A DNA stretch of 64,000 nucleotides from Pseudomonas nicosulfuronedens (GCF_005877905.1 NZ_SWDV01000004.1:124001-188000), one strand, 5' to 3'; numbered from the stretch's first letter, positions 21,936-31,691 are shown. A program made the numbers and translations. Notes: a model not told the origin generated them from the sequence alone.

Positions 21936-22721
21936 ATGCTGCTCGACTTCCACCAGGTGGACGCCTTCACCGACCGTCCCTTCGCCGGCAACCCGGCCAT
22001 GGTCTACCGCCTCGACGCGTGGCTGAGCGATGAGCTGATGCAGAAGATCGCGGCCGAGCACAATCTGTCGGAGACCGCCTTCCTGGTAAAAGAGCCTGAG
22101 GGATGGCGCATCCGCTGGTTCACCCCGACCGCCGAAGTGCCGCTGTGCGGCCACGCCACCCTGGCCAGTGCCCATGTGCTGTTCGAGGTGTTCGATGAGC
22201 CGGGCGAAGTGCTGGAACTCAACTCCTTGTCCGGCCCGCTGCGCGTGAGCCGCGAGGATGGCCGGCTGGCACTGAACTTCCCGGCTCAGCCGCCGAGTGA
22301 AACGGGCGCTACCGTGGAGTTGGCCAGCGCACTGGGCGTGGATGTGGTGGACGCCTTGAGCAACGCCTCGCACCTGCTAGCGCTGCTGGAGTCCGAGCAG
22401 GCCGTGCGCGACTGCAAGCCGGACTTTGCCGCCCTGGCGCGCCTGCCTTACCTGGGGGTGATCGTCACCGCGCGCAGCGATGACTACGACTTCGTCTCGC
22501 GCTTCTTCGCCCCGGCCATCGGCCTCAACGAAGACCCGGTGACCGGCGCTGCCCACTGCAGCCTGATTCCCTACTGGTCGGGCCGCCTGAACAAGCTGCA
22601 GATGCGCGCCTTCCAGTGCTCCGCGCGCGGCGGCGAGCTGTGGTGCCGCCTGGAGGACGACCGCGTGAGCATCGCCGGGTACGCGCGCCTGGTGGCCAGC
22701 GGTCGTCTGCTGGTTGTTTGA
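21936..22721 (+). CDS. PhzF-family epimerase/isomerase
   Basis: 261 residues from ATG 21936, preceded by AAGGAG. PhzF-fold proteins (diaminopimelate-epimerase-like) carry the start DFHQVDAFTDRPFAGNPA with the catalytic Glu in LSETAFL, the CGHATLASAHVLF glycine loop and DPVTGAAHCSLIPYW near the C-terminus, all visible here. The true phenazine enzyme isomerises dihydro-hydroxyanthranilate; most genomic PhzF-like proteins have no known reaction and nothing around it suggests phenazine synthesis. Confidence 0.9.
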   Translation: MLLDFHQVDAFTDRPFAGNPAMVYRLDAWLSDELMQKIAAEHNLSETAFLVKEPEGWRIRWFTPTAEVPLCGHATLASAHVLFEVFDEPGEVLELNSLSGPLRVSREDGRLALNFPAQPPSETGATVELASALGVDVVDALSNASHLLALLESEQAVRDCKPDFAALARLPYLGVIVTARSDDYDFVSRFFAPAIGLNEDPVTGAAHCSLIPYWSGRLNKLQMRAFQCSARGGELWCRLEDDRVSIAGYARLVASGRLLVV

Positions 22722-22816
22722 TCTGTGACCGGGGGCCATGCCGTCCCCCGGCGTACCCTTGCCTTCACTCACGGCCTCGCCGCACCTGCGCGGCGCGTCC
22801 GAAAGGAGGCAAATCC

Positions 22817-23761
22817 ATGGCAATCCTGCTCATCGCTGACTATCAATCTACCGGCGCCCCCGCGGCTCTCACTCCGGCGACCCTGAGCGCCCTGACGGCT
22901 GCGAGACAAATCGGCGGCGAGGTCCATCTGCTGCTGGCTGGCAGCGATCTCGGTGATCTGGCCGAGCGCGCTTGCTGCCTCGACGGTGTGGCGCGGGTCC
23001 TGCTCGCGGACGATACGACCTATGACCACCTGCTGGCGGAAAACCTGTCCGCGCTGGTCGTCAGCCTGGCGCCGCACTACTCGCATATCCTCGCGCCGGC
23101 CACTGCCGTCGGCCGTGACTGCCTGCCACGGATCGCCGCGCTGCTGGATGTCGATGCAGTGTCGGACGTCATCGCCGTGCTCGACCGCGACACCTTCCAG
23201 CGCCCGATCTACGCCGGCAACGCTATCGCGACAGTGCGCTGCGACGGGCCGGTGATCGTGTTGGGCATCCGTCCCACGGCATTCGATCCCGTCGCAACCG
23301 AGGGCGGCAGCGCCGTGCTCGAACGCATTGGCGGGCCGGGCGATCTTGGCCTGTCGCGTTGGCAGGGCGAGGAGCACCCGGACTTCGAGCGTCCTGCCCT
23401 GGAGTCGGCGAAAGTCATTGTCGCTGGCGGGCGCGGATTGCAGACGCAGGAGGGTTTCGCCGCGCTCTATCCGCTGGCAGATCGGTTGCAGGGCGCCGTG
23501 GGCGCGTCACTGGCGGCGGTGGATGCGGGTTTCGCACCGGCGGAGCTGCAGATAGGCCAGTCCGGGCGTATCGTCGCGCCGGAGCTTTACCTGGCCGTGG
23601 GGATTTCCGGCGCCGTGCAGCATGTGGCGGGCATGAAGGACGCCAAGGTCATTGCCGCGATCAACCTCGACCCGGATGCACCGATCTTCGAGATAGCCGA
23701 CTACGGCCTGCAGGGCGACCTGTTCGAGTTGCTGCCGGAGCTTGAGAGGGCGCTCGGCTAG
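22817..23761 (+). CDS. Unpaired electron-transfer flavoprotein alpha-subunit-like protein
   Basis: 314 residues, the full length of EtfA, with AAGGAGG upstream of ATG 22817. ETF alpha normally pairs with EtfB to carry electrons from acyl-CoA dehydrogenases to the quinone pool. The C-terminal FAD domain is well kept (IGQSGRIVAPELYLAVGISG, then GMKDAKVIAAINLDPDAPIFEIADYGL). However, the usual GASRAxVDAG segment reads GASLAAVDAG: the conserved arginine (about human alpha-Arg249, which stabilises the flavin semiquinone) is leucine, codon CTG at 23520-23522. No etfB gene lies beside it. It is probably a paralogue with an altered role. Confidence 0.85.
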   Translation: MAILLIADYQSTGAPAALTPATLSALTAARQIGGEVHLLLAGSDLGDLAERACCLDGVARVLLADDTTYDHLLAENLSALVVSLAPHYSHILAPATAVGRDCLPRIAALLDVDAVSDVIAVLDRDTFQRPIYAGNAIATVRCDGPVIVLGIRPTAFDPVATEGGSAVLERIGGPGDLGLSRWQGEEHPDFERPALESAKVIVAGGRGLQTQEGFAALYPLADRLQGAVGASLAAVDAGFAPAELQIGQSGRIVAPELYLAVGISGAVQHVAGMKDAKVIAAINLDPDAPIFEIADYGLQGDLFELLPELERALG

Positions 23762-24819
23762 AGCGCCACGCTGCCCTGGGCGGGGAACAGCACCAGATGC
23801 TCGGCGGCCACCCCGATGGCCACTTCGTCGCCCGGCTGATGGTCGGCGTGACTGGGGAAGAGGGATTCCAGCTGGGTGCCGGTAGGCAATTGCAGGCGGT
23901 ACAGGGTGGCGGCGCCGAGGAACGACTTGCCGACAATCCGTGCCTTCAGCGCGCCCTCGGCGGCTGGCACCAGGTCGTCCGGGCGTAGCAGCACATCCAC
24001 CGCGCTGCCGTCCGGCAGGCTGTAGGCGCGGTTGCCGCGCAGCAGGCCGAGTTCGGTTTGCACTGCATCACTGCCGCACATCTGTCCGCGAATGAAATAG
24101 CCCTGGCCGACAAAGCTGGCGACGAAGGGCGTCTGCGGCTCGTGGTAGAGATTGAACGGGGTGTCCCACTGTTCCAGCAGGCCGTTGCGGAACACGCCGA
24201 CGTGGTCGCTGACGGCGAAGGCCTCTTCCTGATCGTGGGTTACGAGGATGGCACTGGTACCGCGTGCCTTGAGGATGTCGCGCACTTCGTGGCTGAGCTG
24301 GCGGCGCAGTTCCACGTCGAGGTTGGAGAAGGGTTCGTCGAGCAGCAGCAATTGCGGCTGCGGCGCCAGCGCGCGGGCCAGGGCCACGCGTTGCTGCTGG
24401 CCGCCGGAGAGCTCGTGGGGGAAGCGCTGGCCGAGGCCGTCGAGTTTCACCAGCTCCAGCAGCTCGCCGACGATGCGCTCACGCTCGGGATGCTTGCGGA
24501 TGCCGAAGGCGATGTTGTCGGCCACCGACAGGTGTGGGAACAGCGCGTAGTCCTGGAACACCATGCCGATCCGGCGTTTCTCCGGCGACAGGGTGAAGCC
24601 GGGACGGGAGATGACTTCGCCACCCAGCTCGATGCGGCCGCCCTGCACCGGCTCGAAACCGGCGATGGCGCGCAGGGTGGTGGTCTTGCCGCAGCCCGAG
24701 GGACCGAGCAAGCAGCCGATGTCGCCGGCGTTCAGGTGCAGGCTGACGCCTTGCACCACACGCTGCTGTTCATAGCCACAGGAAAGATCGTCGAGATTGA
24801 GCAGCAGCGTCTGGGTCAT
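23758..24819 (-). CDS. ABC transporter ATP-binding protein (Fbp/Pot-type importer)
   Basis: 353 residues from ATG 24819. Walker A GPSGCGKTTT, signature ELSGGQQQRVALARAL, Walker B LLLLDEPFSNLD and switch His in VTHDQEEA are all present. The C-terminal ~110 residues form the TOBE-like regulatory domain (VLLRPDDL, AIGVAAEHLVLF), as in FbpC (iron), PotA (polyamine) and CysA. No permease or binding protein is encoded nearby, so the substrate is unknown. It begins 17 bases after argF and is probably co-transcribed. Its end overlaps the convergent etfA-like gene by 4 bases. Confidence 0.9.
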   Translation of the reverse strand: MTQTLLLNLDDLSCGYEQQRVVQGVSLHLNAGDIGCLLGPSGCGKTTTLRAIAGFEPVQGGRIELGGEVISRPGFTLSPEKRRIGMVFQDYALFPHLSVADNIAFGIRKHPERERIVGELLELVKLDGLGQRFPHELSGGQQQRVALARALAPQPQLLLLDEPFSNLDVELRRQLSHEVRDILKARGTSAILVTHDQEEAFAVSDHVGVFRNGLLEQWDTPFNLYHEPQTPFVASFVGQGYFIRGQMCGSDAVQTELGLLRGNRAYSLPDGSAVDVLLRPDDLVPAAEGALKARIVGKSFLGAATLYRLQLPTGTQLESLFPSHADHQPGDEVAIGVAAEHLVLFPAQGSVAL

Positions 24820-24836
24820 CGGACTCGAAGTGGGGC

Positions 24837-25754
<918 letters not shown>

Positions 25755-26068
25755 GGTTCGTACCTACTACTTATTCTCAGAATCAGGCCGAGGTACCGAC
25801 CGGCTTTCGTGAGAAAAAACGGGCTGAACCTGCGGCGGGACCGCATGGAGCGGAAAATGGGGGAAGGCGCGATCCTATAAGGAAATGTCACGTCGACGCA
25901 AGTTTCGCCCGGAAGGCCCGTCGGGCGGGGTTTGTCCATGGTCGTTCCTGATGCCCGCAGATTCACCCGACGGAAGCTGGTGGTGCTTCGCCGGGACTGG
26001 ATTCATAGTGCTTTCGACCCCGCGACCGGCCCCATGAGGCGCCGGCGACAACAATAACGAGGCGAGCC
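25755..26068. other. argF promoter region
   Basis: 314 bases between argF and the divergent oxidoreductase gene. Apart from the ArgR-type site and a plausible argF promoter (TTGCGT, 16 bases, TATAGG on the minus strand) I see nothing gene-like. Confidence 0.55.
25865..25906 (-). promoter_or_regulatory. ArgR-type operator at argF promoter
   Basis: On the plus strand two direct half-sites 21 bases apart follow the P. aeruginosa ArgR pattern TGTCGC-N8-AA-N5 as I recall it: AGGCGC-N8-AA at 25865 and TGTCAC-N8-AA at 25886 (4/6 and 5/6 in the core). They overlap the likely argF promoter, as expected for repression. Confidence 0.55.
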
Positions 26069-28162
26069 ATGAGCAAGACCCTCCACCACCGTGCGTGCCA
26101 CCTGTGCGAGGCCATCTGCGGCCTGACCATCGAGACCGAGGACGAGCGCATCCTCTCGATCAAGGGCGATGCCCTGGACAGCTTCAGCCGCGGCCACGTC
26201 TGCCCCAAGGCGGTGGCGTTGCAGGACATCCAGAACGACCCGGACCGCCTGCGCCAGCCGGTGCGCCGCGTCGGCAACGAGTGGCAGCCGATCGGCTGGG
26301 ACGAGGCTTTCGAGCTGGTCGCCACGCGCCTGGCGGAGATTCGCGAGCGCCATGGCAACGACGCGGTGGCCGTGTACCAGGGCAACCCCAGCGTGCACAA
26401 CTACGGGCTGATGACCCATAGCAATTACTTCCTCGGCCAGCTGAAGACCCGCAACCGGTACTCGGCGACGTCGGTGGACCAGCTGCCGCACCATCTGGTC
26501 AGCCAGCAGATGTTCGGCCACGGCCTGCTGATCCCGATTCCCGACATCGACCACACCGATTTCATGTTGATCCTGGGCGGCAACCCGCTGGCTTCCAACG
26601 GCAGCATCATGACCGTGCCTGACGTGGAGAAACGCCTGAAGGCGCTGAAGGCGCGCGGCGGCAGGCTGGTCGTGGTCGACCCGCGCCGCACCGAGACGGC
26701 GGCGCTGGCGGACCAGCACCTGTTCGTCCGCCCTGGCGAAGATGCAGCCTTGTTGCTGGGCATCCTCGACACGCTGCTCAACGAAGGGCTGACCCGCGAA
26801 ACCTCCCTGCCGGTCACCGGCCTGGATGCGGTCCGCGAGGCCTTGGCACCTTTCAAGTTGGCGGCCATGGCGACGCGCTGTGGCGTGCCGGCGGAAGACA
26901 TCCGCCAACTGGCGCGGGCTTTCGCCGCTGCCGACAAGGCGGTCTGCTATGGACGCATGGGTGTCTCCACGCAGGTATTCGGCAGCCTGTGCCAGTGGCT
27001 GGTGCAGCTGATCAACCTGGTTACCGGCAACCTCGACCGCGTCGGCGGCACCTTGTGCACCACGCCGGCCGTGGACCTTGTGGCGACTACCGCGGGCGGC
27101 GCGTTCAACCGCTGGCAGAGCCGCGTATCTGGCCTGCCGGAGTACGGCGGCGAGCTGCCGGTGGCGGCGCTGGCCGGGGAGATGCTGACCGAAGGGGAAG
27201 GGCAGGTGCGCGCTCTGGTGACGGTGGCGGGCAACCCGGTGCTGTCCACGCCCAATGGCCGCCGCCTCGAGCAGGCGCTGGATGGCCTGGAGTTCATGCT
27301 CAGCGTCGACCTCTACATCAACGAGACGACCCGCTACGCCGACCTGATCCTGCCTCCCACCGCGCCCCTGGAGCACGATCACTACGACACCACCTTCAAC
27401 GTCTTCGCGGTGCGCAATGTCACGCGCTTCAACGAGGCGATCCTGCCCAAACCCGAAGGCGCTCTGCACGACTGGGAGATCTTCGTCGGCCTGGCCAAGG
27501 CCTACGCCGCGCGCCAAGGCAGCGAGCTCAAGCCGACCATGGCGCCGGAGCAGATGATCGAGATGGGCCTGCGCTTCGGCCCCTACGGCGACGCCAGCGA
27601 GCACAAGCTCAACCTGGCGCGGCTGCGCGAACACCCCCATGGGCTGGACCTGGGCCCGCTGCAGCCGAACCTGGCGCCGCGATTGAAGACCGCCAGCCGC
27701 AGCATCGAAGCGGCACCGGAGATATTCCTGGGTGACCTGCGTCGCTTCGCCGACACCCAGACGCCGGCCATCGATCAACTGCTGCTGATCGGTCGTCGCC
27801 ATGTGCGCAGCAACAATTCCTGGATGCACAACTATCACCGCCTGGTGAAGGGCAAACCGCGCCATCAGTTGCTGATGCACCCGCAGGACCTGGCTTCGCG
27901 CGGGCTGGTGGACGGGCAGAAGGTGCGGGTGCGTTCGCGGGTCGGCAGCATCGAGATCGAAGTGGCTGCCAGCGACGAAGTCATGGCCGGCGTGGTCAGC
28001 CTGCCGCACGGCTGGGGCCACGGGCGACCGGGGGTGCAGCTGGCCATCGCCCGCGAGCAGGGCGGTGCCAGCGCCAACGACCTGACGGATGAACGCCACC
28101 TGGATGCGCTCTCCGGCAACACAGCGCTCAACGGGGTACCGGTGGAGGTCGAGGCGGCCTGA
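26069..28162 (+). CDS. Molybdopterin-dependent oxidoreductase, cytoplasmic
   Basis: 697 residues of the DMSO-reductase/BisC superfamily. A [4Fe-4S] motif C10-x2-C13-x3-C17-x27-C45 opens the protein. There is no Tat signal, so it is probably cytoplasmic. NPSVHNYG and DFMLILGGNPLASN belong to the guanine-dinucleotide-binding regions; VDLYINETTRYADLILPPTAPLEHDHYDTTFN and the C-terminal LMHPQDLASRGLVDG / SLPHGWGHGRPG are typical. At the place where formate dehydrogenase has selenocysteine I read SATSVDQLP, so the molybdenum ligand may be Asp137. The substrate is unknown and no electron-transfer subunit is encoded beside it. Confidence 0.85.
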   Translation: MSKTLHHRACHLCEAICGLTIETEDERILSIKGDALDSFSRGHVCPKAVALQDIQNDPDRLRQPVRRVGNEWQPIGWDEAFELVATRLAEIRERHGNDAVAVYQGNPSVHNYGLMTHSNYFLGQLKTRNRYSATSVDQLPHHLVSQQMFGHGLLIPIPDIDHTDFMLILGGNPLASNGSIMTVPDVEKRLKALKARGGRLVVVDPRRTETAALADQHLFVRPGEDAALLLGILDTLLNEGLTRETSLPVTGLDAVREALAPFKLAAMATRCGVPAEDIRQLARAFAAADKAVCYGRMGVSTQVFGSLCQWLVQLINLVTGNLDRVGGTLCTTPAVDLVATTAGGAFNRWQSRVSGLPEYGGELPVAALAGEMLTEGEGQVRALVTVAGNPVLSTPNGRRLEQALDGLEFMLSVDLYINETTRYADLILPPTAPLEHDHYDTTFNVFAVRNVTRFNEAILPKPEGALHDWEIFVGLAKAYAARQGSELKPTMAPEQMIEMGLRFGPYGDASEHKLNLARLREHPHGLDLGPLQPNLAPRLKTASRSIEAAPEIFLGDLRRFADTQTPAIDQLLLIGRRHVRSNNSWMHNYHRLVKGKPRHQLLMHPQDLASRGLVDGQKVRVRSRVGSIEIEVAASDEVMAGVVSLPHGWGHGRPGVQLAIAREQGGASANDLTDERHLDALSGNTALNGVPVEVEAA

Positions 28163-28180
28163 CAAGCTGACGCGCGTCAC

Positions 28181-28213
28181 CTGCAAAGCCGAGCGTTGCA
28201 CTCGGCTTTGCAG
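28181..28213. other. Perfect 13-base stem-loop upstream of grxD
   Basis: CTGCAAAGCCGAG and its exact reverse complement are separated by 7 bases. It lies 82 bases before grxD and 19 bases after the oxidoreductase stop. It has no U-tract; a TACAAT sequence (28214-28219) follows directly and may be a -10 element, so the palindrome may be an operator rather than a terminator. Confidence 0.5.
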
Positions 28214-28294
28214 TACAATGCGCGGTACCGTGCCGGCCTATGCCCTGAGAGGCGACTGCCGGGTCAGTGTCTGATAGTTAAGCCGAGGAAGTTC

Positions 28295-28621
28295 ATGGAT
28301 ATCATCGATACCATCAAAGAGCAGATCTCCAGCAACCCCGTTCTGCTGTACATGAAGGGTTCGCCGAACGCTCCCCAGTGCGGTTTCTCGTCCCGCGCCG
28401 CGCAGGTGCTGATGGCTTGTGGCGAGAAGTTCGCCTATGTCGACATCCTGCAGAACCCGGAAATCCGCGCCAACCTGCCCAAATACGCCAACTGGCCGAC
28501 CTTCCCGCAACTGTGGGTCGGCGGCGAGCTGGTCGGCGGCAGCGACATCCTGGCCGAGATGTTCGAGAAGGGTGAGCTGCAACCGCTGATCAAGGACGCC
28601 GTGAGCAAGGCCAACGCCTGA
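28295..28621 (+). CDS. grxD: Monothiol glutaredoxin (CGFS type)
   Basis: 108 residues. The active-site CGFS is at residues 29-32, in GSPNAPQCGFSS, with WPTFPQLWVGGELVGGSDI downstream, the glutathione-binding part. Grx4 proteins carry [2Fe-2S] clusters and hand them to target proteins in the cytoplasm. It stands alone between a likely promoter and a strong terminator, near other iron genes (bfrB, bfd). Confidence 0.96.
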   Translation: MDIIDTIKEQISSNPVLLYMKGSPNAPQCGFSSRAAQVLMACGEKFAYVDILQNPEIRANLPKYANWPTFPQLWVGGELVGGSDILAEMFEKGELQPLIKDAVSKANA

Positions 28622-28639
28622 GCCTTTCGTGCTGCCGCA

Positions 28640-28670
28640 CAAAGCCCCGCCTTGGCGGGGCTTTGTTTTT
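28640..28670 (+). terminator. Intrinsic terminator after grxD
   Basis: AAAGCCCCGCC-TT-GGCGGGGCTTT followed by GTTTTT. Confidence 0.92.
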
Positions 28671-28682
28671 GGGAAGAAATAA

Positions 28683-29849
28683 ATGATGACTGAACAGACG
28701 CGGGCCAATGCCGCGCGCTGGGCGTGCGGATACTGCTTCGCCATGGGCGGGATGGTCCATGGCAGCGTGATGGGGCGGGTTCCGGCCCTCAAGAGCATGA
28801 CCGGGGTGGACGAGCAGCAACTGGGCCAGGCCCTGCTGGGCGCGGGCTTCGGCGCGCTGCTGGCGTTTGCCTTTGCCGGCGCGCTGGTGCGCCGCTACGG
28901 CAGCCGGGCGATCACGGTGATGTCGGGGCTGGCGCTGATGGCGACCTTCCCACTGCTTGGGCTGGCGCAGGACGTCTGGGTCCTGGCGGCGGGCTTTCTC
29001 GCCGTCGGCCTGACTTTCGCGACCATGGACGTGGCGATGAACACCCAGGCGGTGGAAGTCGAGCGGCGCCTCGGCCGCCCGTGTATCTCCAGCCTGCACG
29101 GCATGTACAGCCTGGGCGGCCTGGTCGGCGCTGTCGGGGCGGCGGCCTTCGCCGACCTGCCGCCGATCTGGCACTTCAGCCTGCTGGCGCTGATCGCCGT
29201 GGCGATCCTGCCGCTCTTCGCCCGCCATCTATTCGAGGGCCGTCCGGAACCCATGGAGGAGGAGGCGCCAGCCCAACGTGGCTGGCGCCTGCCGCCACCG
29301 GCACTGATCGGGCTGGGTCTGCTGACTCTCTGCGCATTCGTTTCCGAAGGGGCGGTCGCCGACTGGGGCGCCTTGCTGCTGCACCAGGTATTGGGTGCGT
29401 CCGAACGCCTGGCGGCACTGGGCTTTGCGGCGTTCTCCGCGACCATGGTGCTGGGGCGGTTGTTCGGTGATCGCTTGCGCGTTCGCTTCGCCGACGAGGC
29501 GCTGGTGCGCAACCTCGCACTGCTTGCGATTGCGGGCATGCTGCTGGCGTTGTTCAGCCCTTGGGTGGCCGGAGCGATTGCCGGATTCGCCCTGGTGGGC
29601 GCGGGGCTGTCGGTGGTAGTGCCGATCCTGATCGGCGCGGCGGGCAATCGGCCAGGGGTCGAGCCTTCGCGCGGCGTGGCGGCGGTGGCGTCGTTCGGTT
29701 ATGGCGGCTTGCTGCTGGGCCCGCCCCTGATCGGCTTCCTCGCCGAGCATGTGGGCCTGCGCCTGTCGCTGCTGGTGGTGATCGGGCTGTGCGCGGGCCT
29801 GGTGTTCAAGGCCGGACTGGTGCGCCGTCCGCCGAAGGCGAACGTCTAG
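28683..29849 (+). CDS. Major facilitator superfamily transporter
   Basis: 388 residues (387 if the second ATG is used) with about 12 hydrophobic segments. It resembles the MFS branch with E. coli YbjJ-like proteins: MDVAMNTQAVEVERRLGRPCISSLHGMYSLGGLVGA is characteristic. Cargo unknown. It begins 61 bases after grxD, beyond its terminator, and its own transcript ends at the hairpin 29858-29891. Confidence 0.85.
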   Translation: MMTEQTRANAARWACGYCFAMGGMVHGSVMGRVPALKSMTGVDEQQLGQALLGAGFGALLAFAFAGALVRRYGSRAITVMSGLALMATFPLLGLAQDVWVLAAGFLAVGLTFATMDVAMNTQAVEVERRLGRPCISSLHGMYSLGGLVGAVGAAAFADLPPIWHFSLLALIAVAILPLFARHLFEGRPEPMEEEAPAQRGWRLPPPALIGLGLLTLCAFVSEGAVADWGALLLHQVLGASERLAALGFAAFSATMVLGRLFGDRLRVRFADEALVRNLALLAIAGMLLALFSPWVAGAIAGFALVGAGLSVVVPILIGAAGNRPGVEPSRGVAAVASFGYGGLLLGPPLIGFLAEHVGLRLSLLVVIGLCAGLVFKAGLVRRPPKANV

Positions 29850-29857
29850 AAGGGAAG

Positions 29858-29891
29858 GGCACCGGCGTCCACAACTGCGCCGGTGCCTTTT
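29858..29891. terminator. Hairpin terminator between MFS gene and bfrB
   Basis: GGCACCGGCG and CGCCGGTGCC with a 10-base loop, followed by TTTT on the plus strand. Confidence 0.8.
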
Positions 29892-29897
29892 GCCTGA

Positions 29898-30374
29898 TCA
29901 GTCGTCTTCGTGCATGTGCGACTGCAGGTAGTTTTCCAGGCCGACTTTCTGGATCAGGCCCAGTTGGGTTTCCAGGTAGTCGATGTGCTCTTCCTCGGAC
30001 TCGAGAATGTCCTTGAGCAGATCGCGGCTGACGTAGTCATGCACGCTTTCGCAATGCACGATGGCGTCGCGCAGGTCCTTGCAGGCCTTGAGTTCCAGGT
30101 TCAGGTCGCACTGCAGCATTTCCTGGGTGTTCTCGCCGACCAGCAGCTTGCCCAGGTCCTGCAGGTTGGGCAGGCCTTCGAGGAACAGAATGCGTTCGAT
30201 GAGCTTGTCGGCGTGCTTCATCTCATCGATGGACTCGTGGTACTCGTGCGCGCCGAGGCGCTTCAGGCCCCAGTCGTTCCACATGCGCGAGTGCAGGAAG
30301 TACTGGTTGATGGCGATCAGCTCGTTGCCGAGGATCTTGTTCAGATGCTGGATGACTTTCTTGTCGCCTTTCAT
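29898..30374 (-). CDS. bfrB: Bacterioferritin BfrB
   Basis: 158 residues, nearly the P. aeruginosa BfrB sequence as I remember it. It is a 24-mer iron-storage protein. Ferroxidase ligands Glu18, Glu51, His54, Glu94, Glu127 and His130 and the heme-axial Met52 are all in place ([20 protein letters not shown]). Its electron-donor partner Bfd is encoded 219 bases away on the same strand. The C-terminus is HMHEDD. Confidence 0.96.
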   Translation of the reverse strand: MKGDKKVIQHLNKILGNELIAINQYFLHSRMWNDWGLKRLGAHEYHESIDEMKHADKLIERILFLEGLPNLQDLGKLLVGENTQEMLQCDLNLELKACKDLRDAIVHCESVHDYVSRDLLKDILESEEEHIDYLETQLGLIQKVGLENYLQSHMHEDD

Positions 30375-30525
30375 GCCGGGGTCCTGCCGTGTGGAGTGGG
30401 AGAGATTGAAATTCTCGCCCCCTTATAACCACATGTCAAACATAAGTGCTTGAATTTGTTATAAAAAGGAATATGAATGCGAATGTTTTCATTCCGCATC
30501 CCGGCGCTAAATCCCTGAATTTCAG

Positions 30526-30560
30526 GCATAAAAAAACCGGGCAATGGCCCGGTTTCTTCG
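30526..30560 (-). terminator. Intrinsic terminator after bfd
   Basis: ACCGGGC/GCCCGGT stem followed on the minus strand by a run of six T residues. It separates bfd from bfrB transcription. Confidence 0.85.
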
Positions 30561-30593
30561 GAATTTCGGCTGAACTGATCAGCGGTATTTTTC

Positions 30594-30809
30594 TCAACCC
30601 GCCGCGTAGGCCAGGTTGTAGTTCATCGACTGGGCACTCTGCAGATCGCCGAGGGTATCGCGAACCACCTGCTTGGCCAGGCACGCGCACTTGCCGCATT
30701 GGGTGCCGACACCGGTGCATTCGCGCACTTCGCGGTAGTTGCAGGCGCCGTCGTAGATCGCATCGCGGATCTGGGTATCGGTAACACCGTTGCAGAGGCA
30801 GACGTACAT
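30594..30809 (-). CDS. bfd: Bacterioferritin-associated ferredoxin
   Basis: 71 residues. The [2Fe-2S] ligands Cys4, Cys6, Cys38 and Cys41 (MYVCLCNGVTD; TQCGKCA) match P. aeruginosa Bfd. It donates electrons to BfrB heme so stored iron can be released under iron starvation. A Fur box starts 46 bases upstream of the ATG at 30809, matching induction when iron is low. Confidence 0.96.
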   Translation of the reverse strand: MYVCLCNGVTDTQIRDAIYDGACNYREVRECTGVGTQCGKCACLAKQVVRDTLGDLQSAQSMNYNLAYAAG

Positions 30810-30854
30810 GGTTGCACTACTTGTCGCTGTGGGGTTGTTGGAAGCGATACTAAT

Positions 30855-30873
30855 AATAATGAGAATGATTGTC
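30855..30873. promoter_or_regulatory. Fur box upstream of bfd
   Basis: AATAATGAGAATGATTGTC matches the 19-base Fur consensus at 15 positions. It lies in the gap between bfd (minus) and the peroxiredoxin gene (plus), so it could act on both but is closest to bfd. Confidence 0.75.
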
Positions 30874-31073
30874 AAAAGTTGCCGAGGTCTCATTTCGACG
30901 GCCCGATAAATGGTCAACCGGTTCAATGAGTTAGCGCCGAGGCCGCGCAGATGTAGGTGTTGCGGGCGGGGTGTATGATGGCTGCCCCCACTGGAGTGGC
31001 GGGCTCTCAAGCACGGCAGTTTCGACCGGGCGGAGCCTCCACTCCCCAGCGCCTCACCATTAAGGAGAAGGAA

Positions 31074-31676
31074 ATGAGCGTACTCGTAGGTAAGAAAGCT
31101 CCCGATTTCAACGTGGCCGCCGTGCTGGGCACTGGCGAGATCGTCGACAGCTTCGTGCTGTCCGAAGCCATCAAGGGCAAGTACGGCCTGGTGTTCTTCT
31201 ACCCGCTGGACTTCACCTTCGTCTGCCCGTCCGAGCTGATCGCCCTGGATCACCGCATCCCCGACTTCCGGGCGCGCAACGTCGAAGTGATCGGCGTCTC
31301 CATCGACTCCCACTTCACCCACAACGCCTGGCGCAACACCCCGGTGGACAAGGGCGGTATCGGCCCGGTGAAGTACACCCTGGCCGCCGACATCACCCAC
31401 GAGATCTGCAAGGCCTATGACGTCGAGTCCGAAGGCGGCGTGGCTTTCCGGGGGGCATTCCTGATCGACAAGAACGGCGTGGTGCGTTCGCAGATCGTCA
31501 ACGACCTGCCGCTGGGCCGTAACATGGACGAGCTGCTGCGTCTGGTCGACGCCCTGCAGTTCACCGAGGAGCACGGCGAAGTCTGCCCGGCCAACTGGAA
31601 GAAGGGCGACAAGGGCATGGCCGCTTCGCCCGAAGGCGTTGCCGCCTACCTGGCCGAGCATGCCGGTAAGCTGTAA
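31074..31676 (+). CDS. 2-Cys peroxiredoxin (AhpC/TSA family)
   Basis: 200 residues with AAGGAGAAGG upstream of ATG 31074. Peroxidatic Cys51 in FTFVCPSE and resolving cysteine in GEVCPANWKKG near the C-terminus mark a typical 2-Cys Prx reducing hydrogen peroxide and organic peroxides, probably with thioredoxin. It is divergent from bfd and is followed by a strong terminator. Its placement between iron-storage genes and rnt matches the P. aeruginosa order. Confidence 0.93.
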   Translation: MSVLVGKKAPDFNVAAVLGTGEIVDSFVLSEAIKGKYGLVFFYPLDFTFVCPSELIALDHRIPDFRARNVEVIGVSIDSHFTHNAWRNTPVDKGGIGPVKYTLAADITHEICKAYDVESEGGVAFRGAFLIDKNGVVRSQIVNDLPLGRNMDELLRLVDALQFTEEHGEVCPANWKKGDKGMAASPEGVAAYLAEHAGKL

Positions 31677-31691
31677 CGCTGGCGGCCCATG

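Noticed and set aside
21936-22721. Phenazine biosynthesis
   Set aside because: Only a PhzF-fold protein is present; no other phz gene is near and most PhzF-like proteins are unrelated to phenazines.
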